Shown: positions 1-6,959, numbered from the stretch's first letter. The stretch: 8,977 nucleotides of DNA from Bacteroidales bacterium (GCA_029931995.1 JAOZQX010000013.1:1-8977); one strand, 5' to 3'. The notes: generated by a model not told the origin, from the letters alone. Numbers and translations are program-made.

Positions 1-30
1 ATTTGTTCAACTGATACTTGACTTTTCATT

Positions 31-1008
31 TTAAAAATCATTTAAGTCTTTAACATTAATCATTTCTCCTTGTAATGATAAAATATTGTTTAGCATACCT
101 GTATCTAGAAATTGCAGCCTGGGTCTTCTTTTTAAATTACCATTTGCAGGAGGAATCAAGCTTGTTGTAGGGTAGATTAGTTGTATGATTTTAGCTAAAC
201 TTAAAGATCGCAATGCTTCTCCAACTTCGCGCGAACGATAGTTTGAATTTCCAAAGCCTTCAAATTTTATGCGATCAATTTCATAGGGGGCTGTTTCAAC
301 AATATGGCGGATAATATTTTTATTAGAATCATTTCTGGCGTATTTTTCAATATCATCTTTATATGCTTGCCATAGCTTCCTGTACATTCTAGCTAAACTG
401 GCAATGTTTTTCTCTTGAACAAATTGATTAGTTATTTCAGGCATTCCGCCAACAATTGAATATTCATGAAATAAATCGAGTAATATGTTATGTGTGTAAT
501 CTGGAACAGGGATGCTCTGTAAGGCTTCAATAGCACTTGTGTTTTTTATGGCTCCCAGATACTCTTCGAAATTAAGTGGGTGGAGGTATAAATAATCTAT
601 TCTGCCTACAGGAAAACTGGGTGTCATATTTAAAGCAAACTCTAATAAAGAGCCGGCCGCAATCACATATAATTCAGGTTTTTCTTCATAGAAATACCTA
701 AGTTGTTGAATTGCATTCGGAGATTCCTGTATTTCATCTAGAAATAGTAAAGTTGGTTTTTTGTTGGGAGTAATTCCTTTCAGCAGATACGATGCATTTA
801 AAATTTTATTTATGTCGTCAGTCTTAAATATATTGCGATCTGCTTCTTTTTCCAGATTTAATTCAATGTAATTGTCGAATTCTTTTGCAAATTCTCTTAT
901 CAGAGTAGTTTTGCCAACCTGTCTGGCTCCCCTTACTAGCAGAGGTTTTCTGTTTTCTGAATTCTTCCAAGTCAACAGTTTTGAGTATGATTTTCGTTTT
1001 ATATTCAT
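31..1008 (-). CDS. AAA-type ATPase with DUF4143 domain, C-terminus cut short (possible frameshift)
   Basis: The product is a P-loop ATPase of the AAA_14/DUF4143 family. Walker A is GARQVGKTT (residues 27-35) and Walker B is LFLDEIQ (88-94). The sensor-like AAGSLLEFAL (117-126), the GRIDYLYLHPLNF segment (135-147) and VGGMPE (186-191) are all typical. The DUF4143 part begins near residue 200 and includes RPRLQFLDTGMLNN (295-308). In the family, biochemical function is mostly unknown; the proteins are single-gene accessory ATPases common in Bacteroidota and archaea. Family members usually run about 370-400 residues or more, but this one stops at 325, inside DUF4143. At the stop, skipping one base in an A5 run (33-37 on the plus strand) opens a frame that continues KMKSQVSVEQ to the window edge without a stop. 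This is either a recent frameshift pseudogene or a sequencing error. The start at 1008 is backed by the family-like N-terminus and an upstream TATATTTG element. Confidence 0.85.
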   Translation of the reverse strand: MNIKRKSYSKLLTWKNSENRKPLLVRGARQVGKTTLIREFAKEFDNYIELNLEKEADRNIFKTDDINKILNASYLLKGITPNKKPTLLFLDEIQESPNAIQQLRYFYEEKPELYVIAAGSLLEFALNMTPSFPVGRIDYLYLHPLNFEEYLGAIKNTSAIEALQSIPVPDYTHNILLDLFHEYSIVGGMPEITNQFVQEKNIASLARMYRKLWQAYKDDIEKYARNDSNKNIIRHIVETAPYEIDRIKFEGFGNSNYRSREVGEALRSLSLAKIIQLIYPTTSLIPPANGNLKRRPRLQFLDTGMLNNILSLQGEMINVKDLNDF

Positions 1009-1033
1009 TTAGTTAATGATTTTAATAGAGATA

Positions 1034-1041
1034 CAAATATA
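1034..1041 (-). promoter_or_regulatory. Candidate -7 element (TATATTTG) for the DUF4143 ATPase gene
   Basis: Read on the minus strand these bases are TATATTTG, a full match to the Bacteroidota -7 consensus TAnnTTTG. They lie 25 bp upstream of the ATPase ATG, which would leave a leader of about 20 nt. No clear TTG -33 element is visible at the expected distance, so this rests on one short motif and its position. Confidence 0.4.
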
Positions 1042-1059
1042 CTTAAAAAAGTACTAAGA

Positions 1060-1158
1060 TGTAATAAAGATGATGTAAAACATAATGTTTATTGTAATAA
1101 AGATGATGCTATTATGATAAGTGTTTGTAGTAAAGATGATATAAATGAAGGTGTACAT
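1060..1158. repeat. Three direct repeats with 33-bp period in the divergent intergenic region
   Basis: A 16-bp core occurs at 1060-1075, 1093-1108 and 1126-1141. The first two copies are identical (TGTAATAAAGATGATG); the third (TGTAGTAAAGATGATA) differs at two bases. The start-to-start distance is exactly 33 bp both times, while the remaining 17 bp of each unit are unrelated. A period of 33 bp is close to three helical turns, so the cores face the same side of the DNA, between two divergent candidate promoters. This would suit an iteron-type operator. The alternative is a decayed coding repeat: 33 bp is 11 codons, and the plus-strand frame is open from 991 to the stop at 1204-1206, reading CNKDD, CNKDD, CSKDD at the cores. 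That frame has no good start codon or recognisable family, so I do not call a gene. Confidence 0.75.
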
Positions 1159-1192
1159 AGAATAATTCAACAAGTAAAATCATTTAGTATAA

Positions 1193-1225
1193 TTGAACAT
1201 CCTTAAATACATTTCCCTATTTTTG
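1193..1225 (+). promoter_or_regulatory. Candidate Bacteroidota-type promoter for the MobA fusion gene
   Basis: TATTTTTG at 1218-1225 matches the -7 consensus TAnnTTTG, and a TTG at 1193-1195 lies 22 bp upstream as a possible -33 element. Transcription should begin about 5-8 bp downstream of the -7 element, at roughly 1230-1233, which coincides with the ATG at 1233. The mRNA may therefore be leaderless or nearly so. Confidence 0.5.
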
Positions 1226-1232
1226 CAAACGA

Positions 1233-2363
1233 ATGGGCAATCAAAAAATCACCGGAATAATTTTAGCAGGAGGCAAAAGTCGTCGCATGGGAGTCGAAAA
1301 GGGTTTGCTCAAGTTTGGCGGTAAGCATTTGATAGAGTATGCCATTGAGGTATTGGAAAATGTTTGTGGCAAAATCCTGATTGTCGAAAATTCAAGGGCC
1401 TATAATTTTCTGGCCTATCCGGTCATTGCAGATATCATCCCTAATAGCGGTTCTATGGGAGGCATTTATACGGGGCTTATGAATTCTAAAACAGATCTTA
1501 ATTTAGTGCTTTCCTGCGATATGCCTTTTATTTCGGAGAAATTACTAAATCATTTAATCAATAATAGTGAGGGTTTTGATGTGGCGGTTCCATGTCATGG
1601 AGAGGGGAAATTTGAACCCATGTGCGCCCTTTATCATAAAAATACGATTCCTGTTTTTGAGCAATTTATTCAAAACAAAAATTATAAAATCCAAAGTGTT
1701 TACCAAAAACTAAAAACCAATAAATTATATATATCGGCAGATTTGGATTTTTATAAATCCTTTTTGTTTGACAATCTGAACTCGCAGAATGACCTTGAAC
1801 AAGCGAATTTAAATCTAGATAAAATACTCCCTCACCGGGATCGATTGCTCTTGATTGCCGGCACAGGACGTAATGTGGGAAAAACTACACTGGCTTGCGA
1901 ACTCATTGAGCAAACAAGTAAAAATGAGGATGTAATTGCCGTGAAAATTTCGCCTCACATTCATACCCAAAATGAAGAAGCTGAGCTTGTTTTTAAAAGC
2001 GAATATTTTTCAATTTTTCGAGAGCGGGATACGAATTCTACAAAAGACAGTTCGCGGATGTTGCGAGCTGGAGCCAAGCAAGTTTTCTATATTCAGTCGG
2101 AAGATAAATATATTGGCGAGGCTTTTCAAATACTTAGCAAAGAAATTGACAGCGATTCACCTATTGTTTGCGAGTCGGGAGGATTGCGGAATTTTGTTCT
2201 TCCATCTGTGTTCCTAATCTGCAATAAGGAAGGAAATATTGTTTTTAAGGAAAATCAAAAACATCTAATTTCAAAAGCAAATAAGATACTTCAATTTGAT
2301 GGTAAGGCGTTTGATTTATTGAGAATCAAATTTGAACATAATCAATGGAGAATTAAAATTTGA
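1233..2363 (+). CDS. mobA: Molybdenum cofactor guanylyltransferase fused to a C-terminal MobB-like P-loop domain
   Basis: The N-terminal ~195 residues are a MobA-type nucleotidyltransferase, which transfers GMP from GTP to molybdopterin to make the guanine dinucleotide cofactor. The signature loop LAGGKSRRMGVEKGLL is at 11-26 and the metal-binding SCDMP at 94-98. The segment near 181-192 (NLNSQNDLEQAN) resembles the family's closing NINTPEDL motif. After a short linker, residues 204-376 form a P-loop domain with GTGRNVGKTT at 210-219, VIAVKIS at 234-240 and CESGG at 313-317. By position it corresponds to the accessory GTP-binding MobB, though its P-loop also resembles BioD/CobQ-type loops. 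The ATG gives a MobA-like N-terminus only six residues before the GIILAGG strand, so the start is secure. There is no Shine-Dalgarno site. It implies that the host makes Mo/W-bisMGD enzymes, none of which is in view. It is monocistronic here and converges on the operon to the right. Confidence 0.9.
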   Translation: MGNQKITGIILAGGKSRRMGVEKGLLKFGGKHLIEYAIEVLENVCGKILIVENSRAYNFLAYPVIADIIPNSGSMGGIYTGLMNSKTDLNLVLSCDMPFISEKLLNHLINNSEGFDVAVPCHGEGKFEPMCALYHKNTIPVFEQFIQNKNYKIQSVYQKLKTNKLYISADLDFYKSFLFDNLNSQNDLEQANLNLDKILPHRDRLLLIAGTGRNVGKTTLACELIEQTSKNEDVIAVKISPHIHTQNEEAELVFKSEYFSIFRERDTNSTKDSSRMLRAGAKQVFYIQSEDKYIGEAFQILSKEIDSDSPIVCESGGLRNFVLPSVFLICNKEGNIVFKENQKHLISKANKILQFDGKAFDLLRIKFEHNQWRIKI

Positions 2364-2392
2364 TTATTCACAGTATTTGTTATTTGCCTACC

Positions 2393-3370
2393 TTAATCAG
2401 AAAAATATTTCATAAACTGTACTCTCTCATAAATCATAGGTTTCACAGTTTTATCTTGACTTAGTTTTCCTTTAAAACTTTCTAAATCTTTATAGCCTTT
2501 TTTGTCCATCCACGTTTCAATTTCATCGAGCATCGTTTTTATATGCGATGAGCCATTTTTGTAAATGGTTGAAACAATTTGAGTAGCATTAGCTCCAACT
2601 AAAATATTTTTAATCACATCAGTTCCTGAATGGATTCCTGTTGAGGACGTAATATTGCAATCAATTTTATTAGATAAAATTCCAACCCAGCGCAAAACAT
2701 TGCTATTTTCGATGGGATTACTGTAAATATGAGTTGATGTAATCTTCTCTTTATCAATATCTACATCAGGACTATAAAAGCGATTGAATAAAGTAATTCC
2801 TTTAATTCCAAGTTTTGAAATTCCAGAAATAAAATTTGCAAAGCTGGAAAAATGAGAACTCAATTTCACTGAAACCGGAGTTTTAACAAGTTGAATGACT
2901 TTTAGAATTATTTCAGAATAAATTTTTTCGATTTCGTTTCCTTTTAAATTAATATCGCTTGGTAAAAGAAAAATATTCAGTTCTAAAGCATCGGCTCCAG
3001 CAGCTTCAATTTCTTTTGCAAAACTTGTCCAATCTTCAGAACTAATGCAGTTTATGCTTGCAATAACAGGGATTTTAACTTTTGATTTAGCTTCTTTAAT
3101 CAGCGATAAATAATTGCCAACATTATGTTTTTTTAAATAATAAGAAACATAATTTTCTGAGTCGGAATAAGTATCATACATATTATTTACTCGTTCAGCA
3201 TCGATATTCATCAATATTTGCTCTTCGAATAATGATTTTAAGATAACAGCTCCTGCTCCTTTTTTTTCTAATTCAATAATTTTTTCGACAGAATTAGTGA
3301 GCTCTGAACTTCCAACAATAATTGGATTTTTAAGTTTTAAGCCTAAATAGGTTGTTTCTAAATTTGCCAT
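2393..3370 (-). CDS. Dihydroorotate dehydrogenase-like FMN barrel protein (DHOD_like), probably not a true PyrD
   Basis: This is a TIM-barrel flavoprotein of the PyrD superfamily, DHOD_like subgroup. The N-terminal YLGLKLKNPIIVGSSELT (9-26) is the usual first strand with its substrate and FMN loop. PVIASINCIS (101-110), VSVKLS (166-171, a likely FMN-contacting Lys169) and STGIHSGTDVIKNILVGAN (243-261, phosphate-binding region) follow in the normal order, and length (325) is normal. The LNISCPN motif, which holds the catalytic base region of class 1 dihydroorotate dehydrogenases, reads LNIFLLPSD (131-139) and has no Cys, so orotate synthesis is unlikely. NRFYSPD (196-202) is typical of DHOD_like proteins. 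Its true substrate is unknown. The start lies 2 bp after the stop of the GltD-like gene, so the two are probably translationally coupled. That pairing recalls PreT-PreA, the two halves of dihydropyrimidine dehydrogenase. It is the last gene of the operon. Confidence 0.9.
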   Translation of the reverse strand: MANLETTYLGLKLKNPIIVGSSELTNSVEKIIELEKKGAGAVILKSLFEEQILMNIDAERVNNMYDTYSDSENYVSYYLKKHNVGNYLSLIKEAKSKVKIPVIASINCISSEDWTSFAKEIEAAGADALELNIFLLPSDINLKGNEIEKIYSEIILKVIQLVKTPVSVKLSSHFSSFANFISGISKLGIKGITLFNRFYSPDVDIDKEKITSTHIYSNPIENSNVLRWVGILSNKIDCNITSSTGIHSGTDVIKNILVGANATQIVSTIYKNGSSHIKTMLDEIETWMDKKGYKDLESFKGKLSQDKTVKPMIYERVQFMKYFSD

Positions 3371-3372
3371 GA

Positions 3373-5169
3373 TTATTTTTTCATTAAAAAATTATCAATT
3401 CCGATAGCAGCTTTGTGTCCATTTGCGATTCCATGAATTACATCAGATCCTTGAATAATATCTCCACCAACAAATAACCAATCAATGCCAGATTGGAAGT
3501 AATCATCAACTTCGATTCGTCCTCTATTTGAGAATCTAAGATTTTCTTTAAATTCATCACTTAAATATGATAAATCCATTCCTTGCCCAATTGATTCAAC
3601 AATCATATCGGCAACAAAAAACTTTTTATTTTCTTCATCAAATTTAGGATTGAAAGCCTTGTTCTCATCAAAAACTGATAAGCATTTCACAACATGAAGA
3701 CCTTTGATTTTTTCGTTTTCAGTTTCAATTTCTTTTGGTCCCCAGCCCGGGTCAACAATTGCAAGTTCTTCGCGAGCTTCAACAACTTCTTCACGATCGG
3801 CAGGCATAATGTCTTCTGACTCTAAACAAGTTGCCAGAATATCTACTTTTCCATATTTTATATTTTGCAAACGAGCCAGTGAACGCGTAATATCCATTGC
3901 AACATTACCACCACCAATTACAACAATTTTTTCGGTTAAAGGAACTTCTTGTCCAAGCGAAATTTCACGTAATAAATCGGTAGCAAAATATACATTTTTG
4001 TTATCAGAACCGGGAACTCGTGTACTTCTACCTAAATGTAAACCGGTTCCGGCAAAAACTGCATCGAAATCTTTTCCCAAATCTTCCAGTGTAATATCTG
4101 TGCCAATATTTACATTGTATTTAATTTCAACACCAAGGCTTAAAATGTAATTTACATCTTTGTCAATTTGGTCGTAAGGTAAACGGTATTCAGGGATCCC
4201 GTATCTCATCATCCCTCCGGCTTCGGGTAATTTCTCAAAAATTGTACACTGATAGCCCATCAGTTTTAAATAATAAGCCGTTGATAAACCGGCAGGACCA
4301 GCTCCAATAATTGCAATTTTTTTACCATTGTCAACTAAATTCTCAGCATTTAAAATTTCTTTATATTTTTCTGATGGATTTTGATCAGCAATATAACGTT
4401 TCAGCCAACGAATTGATATGGGATCGCCTTTATGGCCCATTGTACAAACGCTTTCGCATTTATGTGTGCATATTCTACCGCAGATTTCCGGAAGCGGATT
4501 TGTTTCGTATAAAATACGTAAGCCTTCTTCCAAATCATTATTTCTGATTGCTTTAATATATTCAGGAATTCCCATATGAGCGGGACAAGCGGAAGTACAT
4601 ATTCCGCATTCTACACATCTGTCGGCTTCTAATTCTGCTTGCTGTTTCGAATATCCAGTAATAAATTCTATGAATGATTGTCCACGTTCCTGGGCGTGAA
4701 GTTCCGGCATTTTAACTCTGTCTAAACTATAAAATTCGTAGTTTGGCTCCGGTTTTTTCCAACCATTTTCGTTCTTATCCCAATCTTTTTTATCAAGTCC
4801 GGGAATATATCTAAATTCATCAGCATTTTCGCTAACCCATGTATATTCATCCGATAAGGTTAAAGAGCCGGTTGTGCATACATCAACACATAAAGCGCAC
4901 CAGCAACAGCGTCCATAATCAACCATTGGACGAAGTCCACTATCTCCATCTTTGGCTTTTATGCCTTCAACGGGAACCAAATCAATAGCTTCGTTTTCAC
5001 AAATTGCTTCGCAAGATCCACAACCAATACAAACATCAACTTCATTTTTATGAAATCCTCTATAACGTGGAGCTGCTGGTCGTCCTATTGGATTTTTAAT
5101 TGTAACAGGGTCTTTAATAACACCCCCCCAAGCTGTAAATGGACTTAATATATCTTTTAATTTTCCCAT
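3373..5169 (-). CDS. NuoI-like 2x[4Fe-4S] domain fused to GltD/NfnB-like FAD-NAD(P)H oxidoreductase
   Basis: Two modules are joined in 598 residues. Residues 1-110 resemble NuoI/MbhN/MbxN: C47, C50, C53, C57 form one [4Fe-4S] motif and C88, C91, C94, C98 the other, both lacking the usual trailing Pro. After a linker, residues ~165-598 are a glutamate-synthase small-subunit-like (GltD/NfnB/PreT) flavoprotein. It has cysteines C185, C188, C191, C195 and C230, C234, C238, C242, the FAD-binding GAGPAG (289-294), the NAD(P)-binding GGGNVA (419-424) and the C-terminal FAD motif GGDIIQGSDVIHGIANG (568-584). GltD alone is about 470 residues; the fusion explains the extra length. The gene sits exactly where the NuoI/MbxN subunit is expected, 5 bp after the NuoD-like gene, so it probably docks a NAD(P)H-flavin site on the complex. 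The start at 5169 keeps the NuoI-like N-terminus; a G7 run lies at codons 14-16. No glutamate synthase large subunit is in view, so an ammonium-assimilation role is unlikely. Confidence 0.9.
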   Translation of the reverse strand: MGKLKDILSPFTAWGGVIKDPVTIKNPIGRPAAPRYRGFHKNEVDVCIGCGSCEAICENEAIDLVPVEGIKAKDGDSGLRPMVDYGRCCWCALCVDVCTTGSLTLSDEYTWVSENADEFRYIPGLDKKDWDKNENGWKKPEPNYEFYSLDRVKMPELHAQERGQSFIEFITGYSKQQAELEADRCVECGICTSACPAHMGIPEYIKAIRNNDLEEGLRILYETNPLPEICGRICTHKCESVCTMGHKGDPISIRWLKRYIADQNPSEKYKEILNAENLVDNGKKIAIIGAGPAGLSTAYYLKLMGYQCTIFEKLPEAGGMMRYGIPEYRLPYDQIDKDVNYILSLGVEIKYNVNIGTDITLEDLGKDFDAVFAGTGLHLGRSTRVPGSDNKNVYFATDLLREISLGQEVPLTEKIVVIGGGNVAMDITRSLARLQNIKYGKVDILATCLESEDIMPADREEVVEAREELAIVDPGWGPKEIETENEKIKGLHVVKCLSVFDENKAFNPKFDEENKKFFVADMIVESIGQGMDLSYLSDEFKENLRFSNRGRIEVDDYFQSGIDWLFVGGDIIQGSDVIHGIANGHKAAIGIDNFLMKK

Positions 5170-5174
5170 GACAA

Positions 5175-6362
5175 TTATCTTTCAATTTCTGGTGGACAAG
5201 TTTGTAATGAAACCATTATCGCATGAACATCGGATATATTGGCATTAACCAGCATATGCTCTAATAATGTCATGGCGTGATTATAACTTGGTCCTCGCAA
5301 ATTTATTCTTCTAGGTTTGTCGCTTCCATCGGTTACATAATACATTCCGTATTCTCCACGTGAACTTTCGGAGCGGGTATAGGTTTCTCCTTTTGGAATT
5401 TTCCAATGCAAAACATTTGGAGTTGGTGATTTAATATCTCCCTTTTCTGGCATTTTTGCCATTATTTGACGAATCAAATCAACAGTTTGGATTAATTCTC
5501 TGTATCGAACTGTGCTTCTGGCAAATATATCTCCATCAGTTGCGGTTGGTGGTTCAAAATCTAGTTCTTGATACTTCAAATATGAATAATCTTTTCTTAT
5601 GTCTCTGCTAATTCCAACAGAACGAGCATTTGGGCCAACAATTCCAAATTGGTCAACCCACTCTTTTTTGATTACACCAACACCGATTGCTCGCTTTTTA
5701 AAAACAGCATTATCAAACATCAATTTCTTAATCTTGATAATAAATTCATCAATTAACTGTAAATTCTCTTCCAATCTTTCTTTGAAGCCATCTGGTAATA
5801 AACCCCGAACCCCGCCTGGTAAAATATACATGTGATAAATTCTACCACCTGTGAGTTCTTCAAATCTATCTAAAATTAAATCTCTGAGATACATTCCCCA
5901 TTGAACTCCTAATCCTAAGGAGAATGTTCCGCCTTGACCGGGAACAGTTCGTAATAAACTTTGTAAGCGAGCCATTTCTAAAACCAAAGTTCGCAACCAT
6001 TCCGCCATTTCAGGAATTTCAATCCCTGATAAATCTTCAATAGATTTTGATAATAAATACTCGTTATAATCAGGTTCGGCAACGCACATTCTGATGCAAG
6101 TTGGAAAGCCTTGAATGAATAAACGTCTCTCGATTAATTTTTCAAAACCACGATGCAGATAACCAACATGAGTTTTGGCGTGAACAATTTCATCTCCACT
6201 AACCGTAATTTCTACAGCCATATTTCCTGTAACTCCCGGATGGTTTGGCCCAACCCAAAGTTTAGTAAATTTTTGAGATGATAAATCAACGTCTAAGCTT
6301 CCATCTTCTTTCATCAATGGATATTTACTTCTATCTGGATTCCAATTAAATAAATTACTCAT
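5175..6362 (-). CDS. NuoD/group-4 hydrogenase large-subunit homologue of Mbx/MBS type (MbxL-like)
   Basis: This is the 49-kDa/large-subunit homologue of complex I-related enzymes, predicted to be in the cytoplasmic arm. Family landmarks are GPNHPG (38-43), GYLHRGFEKL (67-76), GIEIPE (113-118), the TGGRIYHMYILPGG region (171-184) and SRGEYGMYYVTDG (334-346). The site residues are unusual. Where [NiFe] hydrogenases have an N-terminal CxxC, this protein has C93-V-A-E96 (with an extra C89), and the C-terminal CxxC is C389-P-P-E392. Half of the nickel ligands are therefore lost and hydrogenase activity is unlikely. The second His of the NuoD GPQHPSTHG motif is Thr45, and the NuoD quinone-site Tyr aligns with Val94, so quinone reduction is also unlikely. 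I aligned these by eye. The ATG overlaps the end of the NuoC-like gene by 8 bp (ATGAGTAA), implying translational coupling. Automated annotation would probably call it NADH-quinone oxidoreductase subunit D. Confidence 0.93.
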   Translation of the reverse strand: MSNLFNWNPDRSKYPLMKEDGSLDVDLSSQKFTKLWVGPNHPGVTGNMAVEITVSGDEIVHAKTHVGYLHRGFEKLIERRLFIQGFPTCIRMCVAEPDYNEYLLSKSIEDLSGIEIPEMAEWLRTLVLEMARLQSLLRTVPGQGGTFSLGLGVQWGMYLRDLILDRFEELTGGRIYHMYILPGGVRGLLPDGFKERLEENLQLIDEFIIKIKKLMFDNAVFKKRAIGVGVIKKEWVDQFGIVGPNARSVGISRDIRKDYSYLKYQELDFEPPTATDGDIFARSTVRYRELIQTVDLIRQIMAKMPEKGDIKSPTPNVLHWKIPKGETYTRSESSRGEYGMYYVTDGSDKPRRINLRGPSYNHAMTLLEHMLVNANISDVHAIMVSLQTCPPEIER

Positions 6363-6915
6363 CTTTCTTGTTTACTTTAGCAGTTATTGGAGCATTTGGA
6401 TATAATTTATCTTTCATATAAGTAGCAGGATCATATGTCTTTCTGCCTTCACGTGGAAAGAATGTTTTTTCTGAATATCTTTTGGTATCAAATTCTCTGC
6501 GCATTGGTGGAATTTCGTCCCAACCTTCTAAAATAAAATTTTCTTCAATTCTAGGGTTTTTTGGAAAGTTAATTCCATACATTTCGCGCAGCTCACGTTG
6601 ATAAGTTTCAATATGTTTCCACAGATGATGAGAAGATTGCATTTCTGCATTTTCGCGATCAATCATTGTACGAATAGCAATATCAAATTTTTTGTTTGGT
6701 TGATTTAAGAAATAGCTAAGTTGGAATTTCCCATCTTCAATCCAATCAACGCAAGAAAGTAATACGAAGTGAGAAAATCCCTCATAATCCTTAAGATATG
6801 TTACTAAATCAATCGCATTTTCTTTTCTGATTGTTAGATAAACAAAATTATCTCGTTGATTTACGATATCAGTTAAGCTGTATTTTATATGTAATCTTTC
6901 TATTAGATTTTTCAT
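6355..6915 (-). CDS. NuoC-like 30-kDa subunit (MbxK-like)
   Basis: The product matches the respiratory-chain NADH dehydrogenase 30-kDa family. VDWIEDGKFQLSYFL (56-70) is the usual central strand pair, QRELREMYGINF (106-117) corresponds to the family signature ERExxDxxG, and ILEGWDEIPPMRREF (128-142) matches the closing PEDWEGHPLRKDY-type motif. It carries no cofactor. In relatives this subunit helps hold the NuoB/NuoD/NuoI arm together on the cytoplasmic side. At 186 residues it is a normal stand-alone NuoC, not fused to NuoD. It follows the NuoB-like gene after 44 bp and overlaps the NuoD-like gene by 8 bp. The upstream bases are A-rich with only weak Shine-Dalgarno character. The C-terminal ~40 residues are polar and rich in Lys and less conserved. 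Confidence 0.92.
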   Translation of the reverse strand: MKNLIERLHIKYSLTDIVNQRDNFVYLTIRKENAIDLVTYLKDYEGFSHFVLLSCVDWIEDGKFQLSYFLNQPNKKFDIAIRTMIDRENAEMQSSHHLWKHIETYQRELREMYGINFPKNPRIEENFILEGWDEIPPMRREFDTKRYSEKTFFPREGRKTYDPATYMKDKLYPNAPITAKVNKKDE

Positions 6916-6959
6916 TTCAAATTCTTTTTGTCATTTCGAGTTTCATGCTAGAAGTCATT

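Noticed and set aside
1060..1158. CRISPR-like array in the divergent intergenic region
   Set aside because: The cores are 16 bp, the fillers 17 bp and there are only three units; these are far too short for CRISPR repeats and spacers, and no cas genes are in view.
991..1206. Plus-strand open frame before the MobA fusion gene as a real small gene
   Set aside because: It has no plausible start codon except an ATG at 1114 deep inside, no recognisable family, and its pattern is explained by the 33-bp repeats.
1972..2217. 81-codon open frame inside the MobA fusion gene
   Set aside because: It overlaps a strongly supported P-loop domain in another frame and shows no family features.
2364..2392. 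Bidirectional terminator between the convergent genes
   Set aside because: The 29-bp gap shows no inverted repeat strong enough to call.
3704..4150. 148-codon plus-strand open frame opposite the NuoI-GltD fusion
   Set aside because: It is antisense to conserved FAD and NAD(P)-binding sequence, is rich in Ser and has low-complexity shadow composition.
5175..6362. Group 4 [NiFe] hydrogenase large subunit
   Set aside because: Only one cysteine of each CxxC nickel motif is present, and no maturation genes are in view.
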